This document shows, one piece after another, positions 35,695 to 43,670 of a stretch of 64,000 bases of DNA (positions within the stretch are counted from its first letter, which is position 1; every line of letters starts with the position of its first letter). The notes below the pieces were generated by a model. The model was given only the letters and a program-made list of their open reading frames with translations, was not told where the DNA came from and ran no database searches. The position numbers and the translations under genes are program-made. This DNA is from Akkermansiaceae bacterium (GTDB taxonomy: Bacteria > Verrucomicrobiota > Verrucomicrobiia > Verrucomicrobiales > Akkermansiaceae), in the NCBI GenBank assembly GCA_903934285.1, contig CAIZNN010000102.1:1-64000 (forward strand). The letters run 5' to 3'.

Positions 35695-36423
35695 ATGAAA
35701 ACCGTCCCCATCCACCTGCCATGGTCGCTTGTCATGCTCGGCGCCATGCTGCTGCCCGCGGCCCGTGCCCAAGCGCCAGCGCCTGCGCCTGCCGCGCCCA
35801 TCCCGCTGCACCGCGAAGCCATCGAATGGAGCGACGCCTGGTACGCCAACGCCGACAAATCCGACAAGCCGGCGGTGCTGATCATCGGCGACTCGATCTC
35901 CAAGGGCTACGGCGGGGTGGTCGAACAAGGCCTCGCCGGCAACGCCTACATGGCGCGGCTGTCCACCTCGCGCGGCGTCTGCGACCCGTGCCTGTTGGAC
36001 GAACTGCGGGCCATGGTGCGCAACCACAGGTTTGCCGTCGTCCATTTCAACAACGGTCTGCACGGCATCGCCTACACCGCCGCCGAATACGAGGCCGGCT
36101 ACCGCAAGGTGCTAGAGGTTTTGCTAACAGAAGGGCAGGGCGCCAAGCTGGTACTGGCCGGCTCCACCTTCGTCCTGCCCGGATTCAAGGGCTGGATGGA
36201 TGATGCCGCCAATCGCACACTCATCGACTCGCGCAATGCCATCGTCAAGCGCCTGGCCGCCGAGGCGAAACTCCCCTTCAACGACCTGTGCGCCGTCACC
36301 GACGGCCATCCCGAATATTATAACAGCAGCGATAAAATCCATTTCAACGCCACCGGCTATGCCCAACTCGGCGCCAAGGTGGCCGCCGCCATCCAGGACG
36401 CATTGCGCAAGCAACCCGACTGA
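35695..36423 (+). CDS. Secreted SGNH/GDSL hydrolase
   Basis: A 242-residue secreted esterase-fold protein with signal peptide (MKTVPIHLPWSLVMLGAMLLPAARAQA) and a short Ala/Pro linker. Block I is 'VLIIGDSISKGYGG' with the nucleophile Ser, block III is 'VHFNNGLHGI' and the catalytic Asp-His pair is in 'SSDKIHFNATGYAQLG'. Members often remove acetyl groups from plant or algal polysaccharides. It starts 12 bases after the second tRNA-Gln and faces the other esterase genes across the repeat-rich spacer. Substrate unknown. Confidence 0.88.
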   Translation: MKTVPIHLPWSLVMLGAMLLPAARAQAPAPAPAAPIPLHREAIEWSDAWYANADKSDKPAVLIIGDSISKGYGGVVEQGLAGNAYMARLSTSRGVCDPCLLDELRAMVRNHRFAVVHFNNGLHGIAYTAAEYEAGYRKVLEVLLTEGQGAKLVLAGSTFVLPGFKGWMDDAANRTLIDSRNAIVKRLAAEAKLPFNDLCAVTDGHPEYYNSSDKIHFNATGYAQLGAKVAAAIQDALRKQPD

Positions 36424-36465
36424 CGGCCAGCGAGGCTGCGCCTCAGACGCAAGACGCCAAGACGA

Positions 36466-36500
36466 AGAATTTGACCTAACGACAACACATTGCCGGTTCA
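36466..36500. repeat. Dispersed repeat, inverse copy of 31254-31283
   Basis: GAATTTGACCTAACGACAAC followed by ACATTGCCGGTT is the inverse of the element beside the RAYT repeats, with about three differences. The surrounding 36424-37210 has no convincing gene, only this copy, two nonamer arrays and degenerate A/T-richer sequence. Confidence 0.6.
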
Positions 36501-36724
36501 CAAGTCCTGATCCCGGTGGAAAATGATTGGGCACATTTGCGCGCGGGTCCCGGGCTTGAATGGTAATGCGGGACGAAGATGACCACGGATGAAGAGGATT
36601 ACACGGATTGCGCGGATTAAGAATTTGAGGTGGGCTAAATTGGAGTGTCGGGATAGCTCGTGGGGAAGAAACCACTGATGAAGACTGAGAAGACTGATGC
36701 CACTGATTGAAGATTTCTTCTGTG

Positions 36725-36833
36725 CTCAGTGGCCTCAGTGGCCTCAGTGGCCTCAGTGGCCTCAGTGGCCTCAGTGGCCTCAGTGGCCTCAGTGGCCTCA
36801 GTGGCCTCAGTGGCCTCAGTGGTTTCAGTGGTT
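36725..36833. repeat. CCTCAGTGG nonamer array
   Basis: About twelve copies of the 9-bp unit CCTCAGTGG; the last ones drift to TTTCAGTGG. Both strands stay open across it (QWP and TEA repeats in the ORF track), but no start, homology or complexity supports a gene. It is related to the element at 12181-12265. Confidence 0.9.
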
Positions 36834-36891
36834 TCTTGCTCCCGATCCACCCCACCAAGTCACCTCATCCACCCCACCCCAAGTCTTCCTC

Positions 36892-36963
36892 TTCAATCCG
36901 CTCAATCCGCTCAATCCGCTCAATCCGCGTAATCCGCGTAATCCGCGTAATCCGCGTAATCCG
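36892..36963. repeat. CTCAATCCG / CGTAATCCG nonamer array
   Basis: Eight copies of a 9-bp unit: four CTCAATCCG then four CGTAATCCG. Complementary words (GGATTACACGGATTGCGCGG) occur about 300 bases upstream at 36597, so the two could pair in RNA. Confidence 0.85.
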
Positions 36964-37210
36964 TGGCGGTCCCAGGCCGTCATACCCCAACGCTTGCCGG
37001 CAGGAAGAGTGCCATGTCATTTCCCGGCATGGTCGCTCAATTTCGATGCTCACTTCATCAATCAACAATCGGTAATCGGCAATCATCAATTCCTTCCGGG
37101 TCTGAGGCGCAGCCTCGCTAGACAATTGCCGGTGGGGGTGCCACCCGGTTGATGATGCGGGCGGCTCGTCTGTTTTTGTTAGTCGCGCGGCTGTGGCGCT
37201 TCAATAGGCA

Positions 37211-39586
37211 TCACTCGTACTGGAGGGTAGCGGTGGCGGTGCAATCGCAATCGGCAGCCACGCGCAGCCAGTAGGCGTTGAACGCTTCCGGAAACCGCTG
37301 CTCGGTCGCCTTGCCGGGCGCCACCTCCAGGGTCCGCCAAGTCTGCCACTGACCGGTGCCGGTAATGTCCACCTCGACGCGCACCTTGACCGCTTTGTCG
37401 GCAGACAACGTCAGCGTCTTCTTGTCGTAACCGGTCATCAAATATGGATCGCTCAGGTTGTTAGCCGTGACGGCGCTGTCTTTCCACGGGCCGCCGACGC
37501 CGCGCGGTTTGCCGAACTGCCAGAGGTCATCAAGCGCGCCGCACCAGACTGCGGCCTTGCCGTCGGCGCTGCGGATGATGTGCGGGCCATCGCCGGAGAC
37601 GCCGCTCATCACCAGCAGCCCGCGGTACGAACAGTAATCCTTGATCCGCCGGTTGTGCGTGGCAATCGGGCGAACCCGGCCAAAACCGCCGGAGATGCCC
37701 GACGGGTATTCGTAGAACGTGCCGGCGCAGTTGAACAGGTCGCGCTCCGTCGCGATTTCGCGGTCCACGCGTTCGTCTCCAAGTTCGCCTTGCGGCAGGC
37801 GCCAGCGCTTATCATTGTCGTCCACATAAATCACTGATGCGTTATCCTGGGTGAGCACGTGCGGCGTGATGGCGGCTTGCTTCTTCATGAGTTCCGCCGC
37901 CTTCGCGTCGTCGATGCGGCGCAGCTTCAACCCGCCGTCAAGCTCGTAGTAACCGGCGTCGGCGGCGACAGCAAGCGAGCGTTTGTTCCCGCCGCGGGCG
38001 TGGAGCAAGGCACCGGTGATGTTCTGATCGCCAGTCTTGGCGATGCCGCTGAAGATATCCCCACCGGTAAAGTTGCGGCCGGCGTTGGCGTATTGGAAAT
38101 AGGCCGTCGCCTTCGCGCAATCGCGATTGACCCGCACCCGGATCCACGCGCCTTTCTGCTCTGCCGGGAACTCGACCCAGGCGTAGCCGCGCACCTCGAC
38201 ATCGCGGAGTTGCGTCCACTCGTCGTTGCCATGCACGTCGACCTCAAAGGTGAAGGTGACTGGCGTGGCTGCGTCGTGTGCGAGGTGGACGCCGCGCCGC
38301 TCGTAGCCGGCAAAGAGGAATGGTTCGGACGGCTCACCGGCCTTGACGGTGTCGTTGACCCAAACCGCGCCGCGGCCCAGCGGCGTGCCGAGTTGGTCGA
38401 GGAGTTGCGGCTTCACGAACCAGAGATTCGACTGCGATTGCCCCGGCGAGGCGAGCCCGCTCTTGGATTTGTGCGTGTTCGAGAACGCCGCCTTGGCCGT
38501 GTCGTCGCAGCCGAACACGAGCCGGTCGTTCCACCGGCAGAAGTCGCCGATGACTTTCAGATAGGTCGAGCGCGGTGCGATGCCGGCGGAGTTTTTGGCG
38601 GAGAATGTTCGCGGGAATCGCCAGAACGAACCGTGCATCGTCATCAGCAAATCGGTCTCGCCGATGTCGCGGATGCGCGGCCATTCGGTATGCCAACCGT
38701 GCGTGCCGTCGTAGGTGTGGCTGGGTTTCGGCAGCCGGTAGGCGCGCCAGTGGCCGCCGTCTAGCAACATCAGGATGAGCGAGCGACTATCCCAACCCAT
38801 GCTCCAAACCGGATCGGTCGCGGGATGTTTGCTGCCATAAATGCCGCCGGGACCGGTGATTTCGGTGAACTGGGCGCGCCGGACGATGCTCCACTTGTCG
38901 GCCTTGGCGTCCCACTCGGCGAGGCAACCGGAGGGCAGGTCGAGTTTCAAGTAGTCAATCTTGTGCTCGCCGTTGTTGGCGTAAATGAGGCGGCCCTGGC
39001 CGGCATACAGCCCCTTGCCGTGATAGCCGGGCAGCTCGGCGTGCCGGCCATTCTTGAGTTGTTCGTCGGCCCAGAGTTCCGTCACGGCGAGCGTCTTCAC
39101 GTCCACCTCGTAAATGCCTTCCTCCATGGTGGCAGAGTAAATCTTGCCGGCAGGAGCGGTCAGGTGGCGCGCGTTGCCGGTTAGACGGCCGTACATTCGC
39201 GAGTGGGGGATGGTGCGGACGTTGCGCAGCGCGTCGATGGCGTAGGGGCCGATGAAGAGTTGGTTAGACTCGCGGTGGATCATCCGGTTGGCGGGCGTGC
39301 CGCCGATGCTTTCGGGGCGGATGATCTGCTGGCGGTCGGGCGTGATTTCGTATAGTTTATCGGCGGACCCCTGCGGCTTATGCGGGGCGTAGGAGATGAC
39401 CCAGAGCCGGTCAGCCCACGGCACCACCGCGCCGGTGCCGCACTCGCCGTCGTCGTTGAACATCGCAAGGTGCGGGTAGATACCGCTGATTTCGGTGTCG
39501 GCTTGTGGGGCGGGGAGACCGGCACCAGTGAGCAATGCGGCGGGGACAAGGCCAGCGAGGGTGAATGAAAGCAGCGTCCGGTTCAT
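37211..39586 (-). CDS. Large secreted protein with duplicated C-terminal domain, function unknown
   Basis: A 791-residue protein with signal peptide ([23 protein letters not shown]). Residues 30-400 look like a propeller-type repeat region, with motifs such as 'GIYPHLAMFNDDGECGTGAVVPWADRLWVISY', 'GKIYSATMEEGIYEVD' and 'RLIYANNGEHKIDY'. A domain of about 85 residues then occurs twice, at roughly 420-515 ('EPFLFAGYERRGVHLAHDA...WIRVRVNRDCAKATAYFQY') and at the C-terminus ('DPYLMTGYDKKTLTLSADK...WLRVAADCDCTATATLQYE'). No enzyme motif is evident. It lies directly downstream of the esterase genes on the same strand, suggesting a role in polysaccharide binding or use. Confidence 0.8.
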   Translation of the reverse strand: MNRTLLSFTLAGLVPAALLTGAGLPAPQADTEISGIYPHLAMFNDDGECGTGAVVPWADRLWVISYAPHKPQGSADKLYEITPDRQQIIRPESIGGTPANRMIHRESNQLFIGPYAIDALRNVRTIPHSRMYGRLTGNARHLTAPAGKIYSATMEEGIYEVDVKTLAVTELWADEQLKNGRHAELPGYHGKGLYAGQGRLIYANNGEHKIDYLKLDLPSGCLAEWDAKADKWSIVRRAQFTEITGPGGIYGSKHPATDPVWSMGWDSRSLILMLLDGGHWRAYRLPKPSHTYDGTHGWHTEWPRIRDIGETDLLMTMHGSFWRFPRTFSAKNSAGIAPRSTYLKVIGDFCRWNDRLVFGCDDTAKAAFSNTHKSKSGLASPGQSQSNLWFVKPQLLDQLGTPLGRGAVWVNDTVKAGEPSEPFLFAGYERRGVHLAHDAATPVTFTFEVDVHGNDEWTQLRDVEVRGYAWVEFPAEQKGAWIRVRVNRDCAKATAYFQYANAGRNFTGGDIFSGIAKTGDQNITGALLHARGGNKRSLAVAADAGYYELDGGLKLRRIDDAKAAELMKKQAAITPHVLTQDNASVIYVDDNDKRWRLPQGELGDERVDREIATERDLFNCAGTFYEYPSGISGGFGRVRPIATHNRRIKDYCSYRGLLVMSGVSGDGPHIIRSADGKAAVWCGALDDLWQFGKPRGVGGPWKDSAVTANNLSDPYLMTGYDKKTLTLSADKAVKVRVEVDITGTGQWQTWRTLEVAPGKATEQRFPEAFNAYWLRVAADCDCTATATLQYE

Positions 39587-39622
39587 GTGCGTGTGGCTTG
39601 TTGCATCTTTGCGGGGAGCAGC

Positions 39623-40453
39623 TCAAGCACGAAGTCGGCCACGGCAGCCCCTTGGCGCGGCGGCGGGCGCGGCGTTGGCACTGCCGAGCCATTTTTTGAT
39701 TTCCGGTTCCAGGGCGGCCTGCCAGACGGCATAGCCTGCGGCATTCGGATGGGTGGGGTCCTTGAAGAGCGTGGCATTCTGCCTGCCATCCGGGTTCAGG
39801 AAAAGGCCGTAACTCGTGCACCGGTGGGCATCGGGAAAATCGGCGACCACCGTGTCAACCGCGGTATTCGCCTCCTTGAGGCCGCGTTTTCCAGCCGGCA
39901 TGATTTCACACACGATCACCGGGGTTCCGGGCTGTGCTGTGCTGATCGTTGCCAGCATCGATCGGACATTGGCGGCAAGGCCTTGCGGCGGGCCGCCATG
40001 GCCGGCCATGGCCTCGGAGAGATCGTTGACGCCGCACAGCAGGACTATGAGCGGCGGATGAAGATCGAGGACATCCTCCTGCAAACGGTAGAGCATCCCA
40101 CGGGTCGTATCGCCTGATATGCCGCGGTTGGCGGTCTTGAGGCCGGGAAAGGCCCGGGCCAGGTCGCAATGAAAGGAGATGGAGTCACCCAGGAACACGA
40201 CCGCCCCCTGGTCGGCATGCTTGGCCTTGGCATATTGGGCGCGGTACTTTTCCCAGCGCGCCCAGTCGCCATTGACCGGACCAGCACCCGGCGCGGTCTT
40301 GAAGATGTTTTCCCAGTACGCGGCTTTTTCCTCCCGGGCTTGCGTCAGTGGCGCCGTCTTCGAGCGTGGCCCGGCGTGCTGCGCCTGAACGGTCGACAGG
40401 CAGGCCATCGCCGCGATGAGCACGGCCTGTGACTTGCCAGATAATGGTTTCAT
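39623..40453 (-). CDS. Secreted SGNH/GDSL hydrolase
   Basis: A 276-residue secreted hydrolase of the GDSL/SGNH class. The signal peptide is MKPLSGKSQAVLIAAMACLSTVQAQ. Block I is 'VVFLGDSISFHCDL', block II is 'NRGISGDTTRGMLYRLQEDVL', block III is 'IVLLCGVNDLSEAM' and the Asp-His pair is in 'LFKDPTHPNAAGYAVW'. All four catalytic blocks are intact. The C-terminal 15 residues (NAAPAAAPRGCRGRLRA) are low-complexity. It lies 13 bases after the SASA-type gene and 36 bases before the large duplicated-domain protein, so the four form a probable operon. Confidence 0.9.
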   Translation of the reverse strand: MKPLSGKSQAVLIAAMACLSTVQAQHAGPRSKTAPLTQAREEKAAYWENIFKTAPGAGPVNGDWARWEKYRAQYAKAKHADQGAVVFLGDSISFHCDLARAFPGLKTANRGISGDTTRGMLYRLQEDVLDLHPPLIVLLCGVNDLSEAMAGHGGPPQGLAANVRSMLATISTAQPGTPVIVCEIMPAGKRGLKEANTAVDTVVADFPDAHRCTSYGLFLNPDGRQNATLFKDPTHPNAAGYAVWQAALEPEIKKWLGSANAAPAAAPRGCRGRLRA

Positions 40454-40466
40454 ATGGCAGCCATGG

Positions 40467-41057
40467 TCACTTCTGCTGGTTGGCTAGCAGCGCAATCATT
40501 TGCCCGGCGTAACGCTGTCCCACGACACGTGCGGATGCGGTATCGTAATGGAGCTTGTCGCCCTTATGCCCCAACCCCGCGCCGGATACGCAGGCGTAGT
40601 TGCGGACGTCCAGGCCCCGCACCACGGCATTGAAGGCGGCCACGGCCTCGGCCCTGGCCGGATCTAACGGGGACAATTCGGAGGCGATGAACGGGACGTC
40701 GGGGGCGGCAAGATCCTTGCGCAGCCGTTTGCCAAAGGCAAGCCCGGGGCCGACGCCGGCCGCCGCCTTGTCGAAGTGCAGCGGATCGGTTGCCGGCACC
40801 CACGCGCGGTTTTTGTTGAGCATCAGGACGCGCAGATGCGCAACCTTGCTTTCGGCGTCAACCGGCCCGCGCCCGGCCATGTTCGACTGGCCGATGAGGA
40901 GATAAAGGTGGAACTGCCGGTCCGGCTGCGATGCGGCCGCATCCGCCAACAGTTTTCCCGGCACGGTCAGGCACCCGGCCACCCCACCTAACAAGGCGAG
41001 CGCGGTCCGGCGGGCCATGACCAGCCCTGGCATTTCCGATCGGGGTGCGTTGGTCAT
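40467..41057 (-). CDS. Shortened SASA-type (sialate O-acetylesterase-like) protein
   Basis: A 196-residue member of the SASA/CE6-like esterase family. The N-terminal nucleophile motif 'LYLLIGQSNMAGRG' and the C-terminal 'GAGLGHKGDKLHYDTASARVVGQRYA' are intact. The family is normally about 250-280 residues. The middle part carrying the 'GGS' oxyanion turn and the 'WHQGESD' block is missing between 'GLAFGKRLRKDL' and 'PFIASELSPLDPARAEAV'. That points to a clean in-frame deletion, so activity is doubtful. It carries a twin-Arg-like leader (MARRTALALLGGVAG). Its ATG overlaps the preceding stop. Confidence 0.8.
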   Translation of the reverse strand: MTNAPRSEMPGLVMARRTALALLGGVAGCLTVPGKLLADAAASQPDRQFHLYLLIGQSNMAGRGPVDAESKVAHLRVLMLNKNRAWVPATDPLHFDKAAAGVGPGLAFGKRLRKDLAAPDVPFIASELSPLDPARAEAVAAFNAVVRGLDVRNYACVSGAGLGHKGDKLHYDTASARVVGQRYAGQMIALLANQQK

Positions 41058-41938
41058 TGCGGTTGCTTGGCGGCGGCGTTGGGAGCCGGCAAGGGTTTGC
41101 CAAGCAACGCCGCTTCGATGGCTGCGCCGGCCTGTCGCCCGAGAAACTCATACCCCGCCTCCTTGAAATGCACATTGTTGGGCGGTTGATACTCGCTCAG
41201 GTGGGGCGTGACGGCCGCAAACAAGTCGTCGATCGGGATTTGGTGTGTCGCCATCAATGCGGCGGCCGCCTGGTTCCGCTCGACGACGGCAGCGGCGGTT
41301 TGCTTTTGCGCGGGGTCGTCCGGAATGGGGGTGGTGCTGGCCCAAATCAACTTGGCCCCGGTCTGCTGCATCCGCTCGATGAGTTGCTCGAGCCGTTGCG
41401 TGTAGTCGGCGATGCGGGTGCCCCGGTCATGGATGCCGAAGTTGAAATGAATGACATCCCACTTGCCGTCCCCGAGCCAGACCTCGAGCTTGCCCAGTGC
41501 CCGCGACGTGCCGCCGCAATTCTCCGGTGCGCGGTGCACGTTGGCTTTGCCGGCGAGATATTTGCGCGCCGCCAGGGTGTAGCCGCGGGAAACCGAGTCC
41601 CCGATGATCAGCACGCGCGGCAGCTTGGGATCGTCCTGCACGTAGTCCCACGCGTTCGACTTGCCAGCGAGCTTGTCCGCCTGATGGGCGGGCAGATAGA
41701 AGCTCCCCAGGTTCGCCTGCAGCACCTGTTCCCATGCCTGTTGCGCGGGCGGCAGGGTGGCAGCCAGAGTCTTGTATTTCTCCGCCACCACGGCCTCGCG
41801 GGCGGTTTTGTTGGCGGCGGCTTGGGCTTTCGCCTCGGCGGTTTGGGTCGGTTCCTGCGCGGCCCGGGCATGGGTTGAGGTCAGGCAGGCCAGAACCACA
41901 ACGGTTGTCCGCAACAGGCGGTTGAGCATCGTTTCCAT
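41054..41938 (-). CDS. Secreted SGNH/GDSL hydrolase
   Basis: A 294-residue secreted SGNH hydrolase, first gene of the minus-strand esterase operon. The ATG at 41938 gives the signal peptide METMLNRLLRTTVVVLACLTSTHARA, followed by an Ala/Lys-rich helix. Block I is 'VLIIGDSVSRGYTL', block III is 'VIHFNFGIHD' and the catalytic Asp-His region is 'PPNNVHFKEAGYEFLG', where Asn replaces the usual Asp three residues before His. It is closest in style to the SGNH protein at 35695. Stop and start overlap with the SASA gene (ATGA). Confidence 0.87.
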   Translation of the reverse strand: METMLNRLLRTTVVVLACLTSTHARAAQEPTQTAEAKAQAAANKTAREAVVAEKYKTLAATLPPAQQAWEQVLQANLGSFYLPAHQADKLAGKSNAWDYVQDDPKLPRVLIIGDSVSRGYTLAARKYLAGKANVHRAPENCGGTSRALGKLEVWLGDGKWDVIHFNFGIHDRGTRIADYTQRLEQLIERMQQTGAKLIWASTTPIPDDPAQKQTAAAVVERNQAAAALMATHQIPIDDLFAAVTPHLSEYQPPNNVHFKEAGYEFLGRQAGAAIEAALLGKPLPAPNAAAKQPQ

Positions 41939-42104
41939 CGTGTGGGGTATTTGTGAATCTCCACCCTCTGGTCGGGGCAGGGGCCTGCTTTTCGCCGGAT
42001 CGACACTGGCCAAAGCTGCCCGAAGCACGGCGTTAATCCAGCACGATTGTCCCACGCCACGGCATTTTTTTCATCCAGTCCGGCGCTGAACCCGGAAGCT
42101 CAAA

Positions 42105-42186
42105 CCCGCCGCACCCGCCGCACCCGCCGCACCCGCCGCACCCGCCGCACCCGCCGCATCCGCCGCACCCGCCGCACCCGCCGCAG
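42105..42186. repeat. CCGCACCCG nonamer array
   Basis: About nine copies of a 9-bp unit (CCGCACCCG, one copy with CATCCG). It lies in the 535-base spacer 41939-42473, which otherwise contains only the RAYT remnant and its repeats. Confidence 0.88.
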
Positions 42187-42215
42187 TTGGGGGCAACGCA
42201 AGCGCCGCTCCTCCG

Positions 42216-42362
42216 GCCACCTCACCCAATCCCCTTTTGTAAATCCCTAACCGGGTTCAAATCGGTATACGCCGCCAGCGTCCGCGATGCCATCCCGTCT
42301 TCCACCAGCACGCTCTTGAACGCAACGTCCCACAACCAGCCGCTGCGCCCGGGCCTGCGTTG
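42216..42362 (-). pseudogene. Internally deleted RAYT remnant
   Basis: Positions 42216-42249 match the 3' end of the RAYT (29884-29920), and 42243-42360 match its middle (30424-30555), e.g. TCTTCCACCAGCACGCTCTT. The roughly 500 bases between are missing, and the join lies at CCCTAAC, present at both ends in the full copy. A second jump at 42362 leads straight into the upstream repeats. It cannot encode a transposase. Confidence 0.85.
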
Positions 42363-42368
42363 AACCAT

Positions 42369-42440
42369 TGTCAAGAACTTTTCCTACAGAAGGAGACTTC
42401 ACTTGCATTGCAGAAGGAGACTTCACTTGCATTGAGTCAA
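42369..42440. repeat. RAYT-associated repeats flanking the remnant
   Basis: GTCAAGAACTTTTCCTACAG and two copies of AGAAGGAGACTTCACTTGCA correspond to the units at 31020-31080 with several substitutions. They sit in the same relative position as in the full RAYT locus. Confidence 0.8.
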
Positions 42441-42473
42441 CCGAACCGTATCGGGCATCCTGCCCGCCGCCAT

Positions 42474-43400
42474 TCACGTACCGGCCGCTTGCTTGAAGCT
42501 CGCGAGGGTGGCGGCGAGGGCTTGTTCGAGAGTGTGTTGGGGTGCCCAGCCGGCGGCGCGGAGTTTGGCGGCGCTGGCGCGGGAGTGTTTGACGTCGCCG
42601 GCACGCGCCGGGCCGTGGATGACTTGCGAGGACGAGCCGGCGGCGGCAATCAGTTGGTTGGCAAGTTGGTTGATGGTGAGCTGGCCACCATAGCCGGCAT
42701 TGAACACGCCGGTGACCCCGGGGGTGTGGGCGGCAAAGCTGAGGGCGCCGACGATGTCCTTGACGTAGATGAAATCGCGGGTTTGCTCGCCATCGCCGTA
42801 GACGCAGATGTTCTCATGGCGCAACGCCTGTTGGATGAAGATGGGCACCGCGGCGGCATAGGCACCCTTGGGATCCTGGCGCGGGCCGAACACGTTGAAG
42901 AAACGGATGGCGGCGGTTGCCAGCCGGCCTTCGCGCTGGAACAGGTCGAGGTAATATTCACCATCAAGTTTGGTGATGGCATACGGACTCTTGGGCTCCG
43001 GCAGCATCGTCTCGAGTTTGGGCACCGTCGGGTTGTCGCCATAAACCGCCGCCGAGGAGGCAAACGCGAGTTTTGTCACCCCGGCGGCGGCGGCGGCTTC
43101 CAACACGTTGAGCAGGCCGGTGACGTTGATGGCCACGCACTCGAGCGGCTTGGCCATGGATTCCGGCACGCTGACGAGGGCGGCGAGATGATAGACATAG
43201 TCCACGCCCTGCATCGCTTGCTCGACGAGCGCGCGGTCGGTAACCGAGCCTTCGATGAAGGTGTGTCTCAGCCCGTTGAGGTTGTGGCGGTAACCGGTGC
43301 GCAGATTGTCCAGCACGCGGATGTCGTCGGCGCTGTCCTGATAGTGTTCGACGAGATGGGAGCCAATGAAGCCGCAGCCGCCGGTGATGAGGATGTTCAT
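42474..43400 (-). CDS. NAD-dependent sugar epimerase/dehydratase (extended SDR)
   Basis: A 308-residue extended short-chain dehydrogenase acting on nucleotide sugars. The cofactor loop is 'MNILITGGCGFIGSHLVEHY', the catalytic Ser/Tyr/Lys are in 'FASSAAVYGD' and 'SPYAITKLDGEYY', and substrate contacts lie in 'RFFNVFGPRQDPKGAYAAAVPIFI' and 'VYGDGEQTRDFIYVKD'. The pattern is that of UDP-GlcNAc/UDP-Glc C4-epimerases such as WbpP. It probably supplies sugars for surface polysaccharide together with the nucleotidyltransferase 270 bases upstream. It starts at the ATG at 43400, just past the heptamer array. Confidence 0.9.
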   Translation of the reverse strand: MNILITGGCGFIGSHLVEHYQDSADDIRVLDNLRTGYRHNLNGLRHTFIEGSVTDRALVEQAMQGVDYVYHLAALVSVPESMAKPLECVAINVTGLLNVLEAAAAAGVTKLAFASSAAVYGDNPTVPKLETMLPEPKSPYAITKLDGEYYLDLFQREGRLATAAIRFFNVFGPRQDPKGAYAAAVPIFIQQALRHENICVYGDGEQTRDFIYVKDIVGALSFAAHTPGVTGVFNAGYGGQLTINQLANQLIAAAGSSSQVIHGPARAGDVKHSRASAAKLRAAGWAPQHTLEQALAATLASFKQAAGT

Positions 43401-43444
43401 GAGGAGTTAGGGGATGGTTGTCAGATAGCAGTGGAAGAGACGCA

Positions 43445-43575
43445 AGACAGAAGACAGAGGACAGAGGACAGAGGACAGAGGACAGAGGACAGAGGACAGA
43501 GGACAGAAGACAGAGGACAGAGGACAGAGGACAGAAGACAGAGGACAGAGGACAGAGGACAGAGGACAGAGGACA
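43445..43575. repeat. GAGGACA/GAAGACA heptamer array
   Basis: About nineteen copies of a 7-bp unit between the two sugar-nucleotide genes, roughly 45 bases before the epimerase start codon. All frames stay open through it in the ORF track without making a plausible protein. Confidence 0.9.
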
Positions 43576-43670
43576 AGAGGCAGACAACGCGCGTTTTTCG
43601 ATCTGCTGTTGCCGCGCCGCGGGATCCTGGAGCGAGGCGGCCTGCGGTGCGCGGCTTTGACCTGCTTGCT

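Noticed and set aside
36635-36850. ORF encoding TEATEATEA repeats (and QWPQWP on the other strand)
   Set aside because: Pure translation of the nonamer array, no signal or domain, open on both strands.
37859-38764. 301-residue plus-strand ORF
   Set aside because: Shadow of the 791-residue secreted protein on the minus strand; no start signal or recognisable motif.
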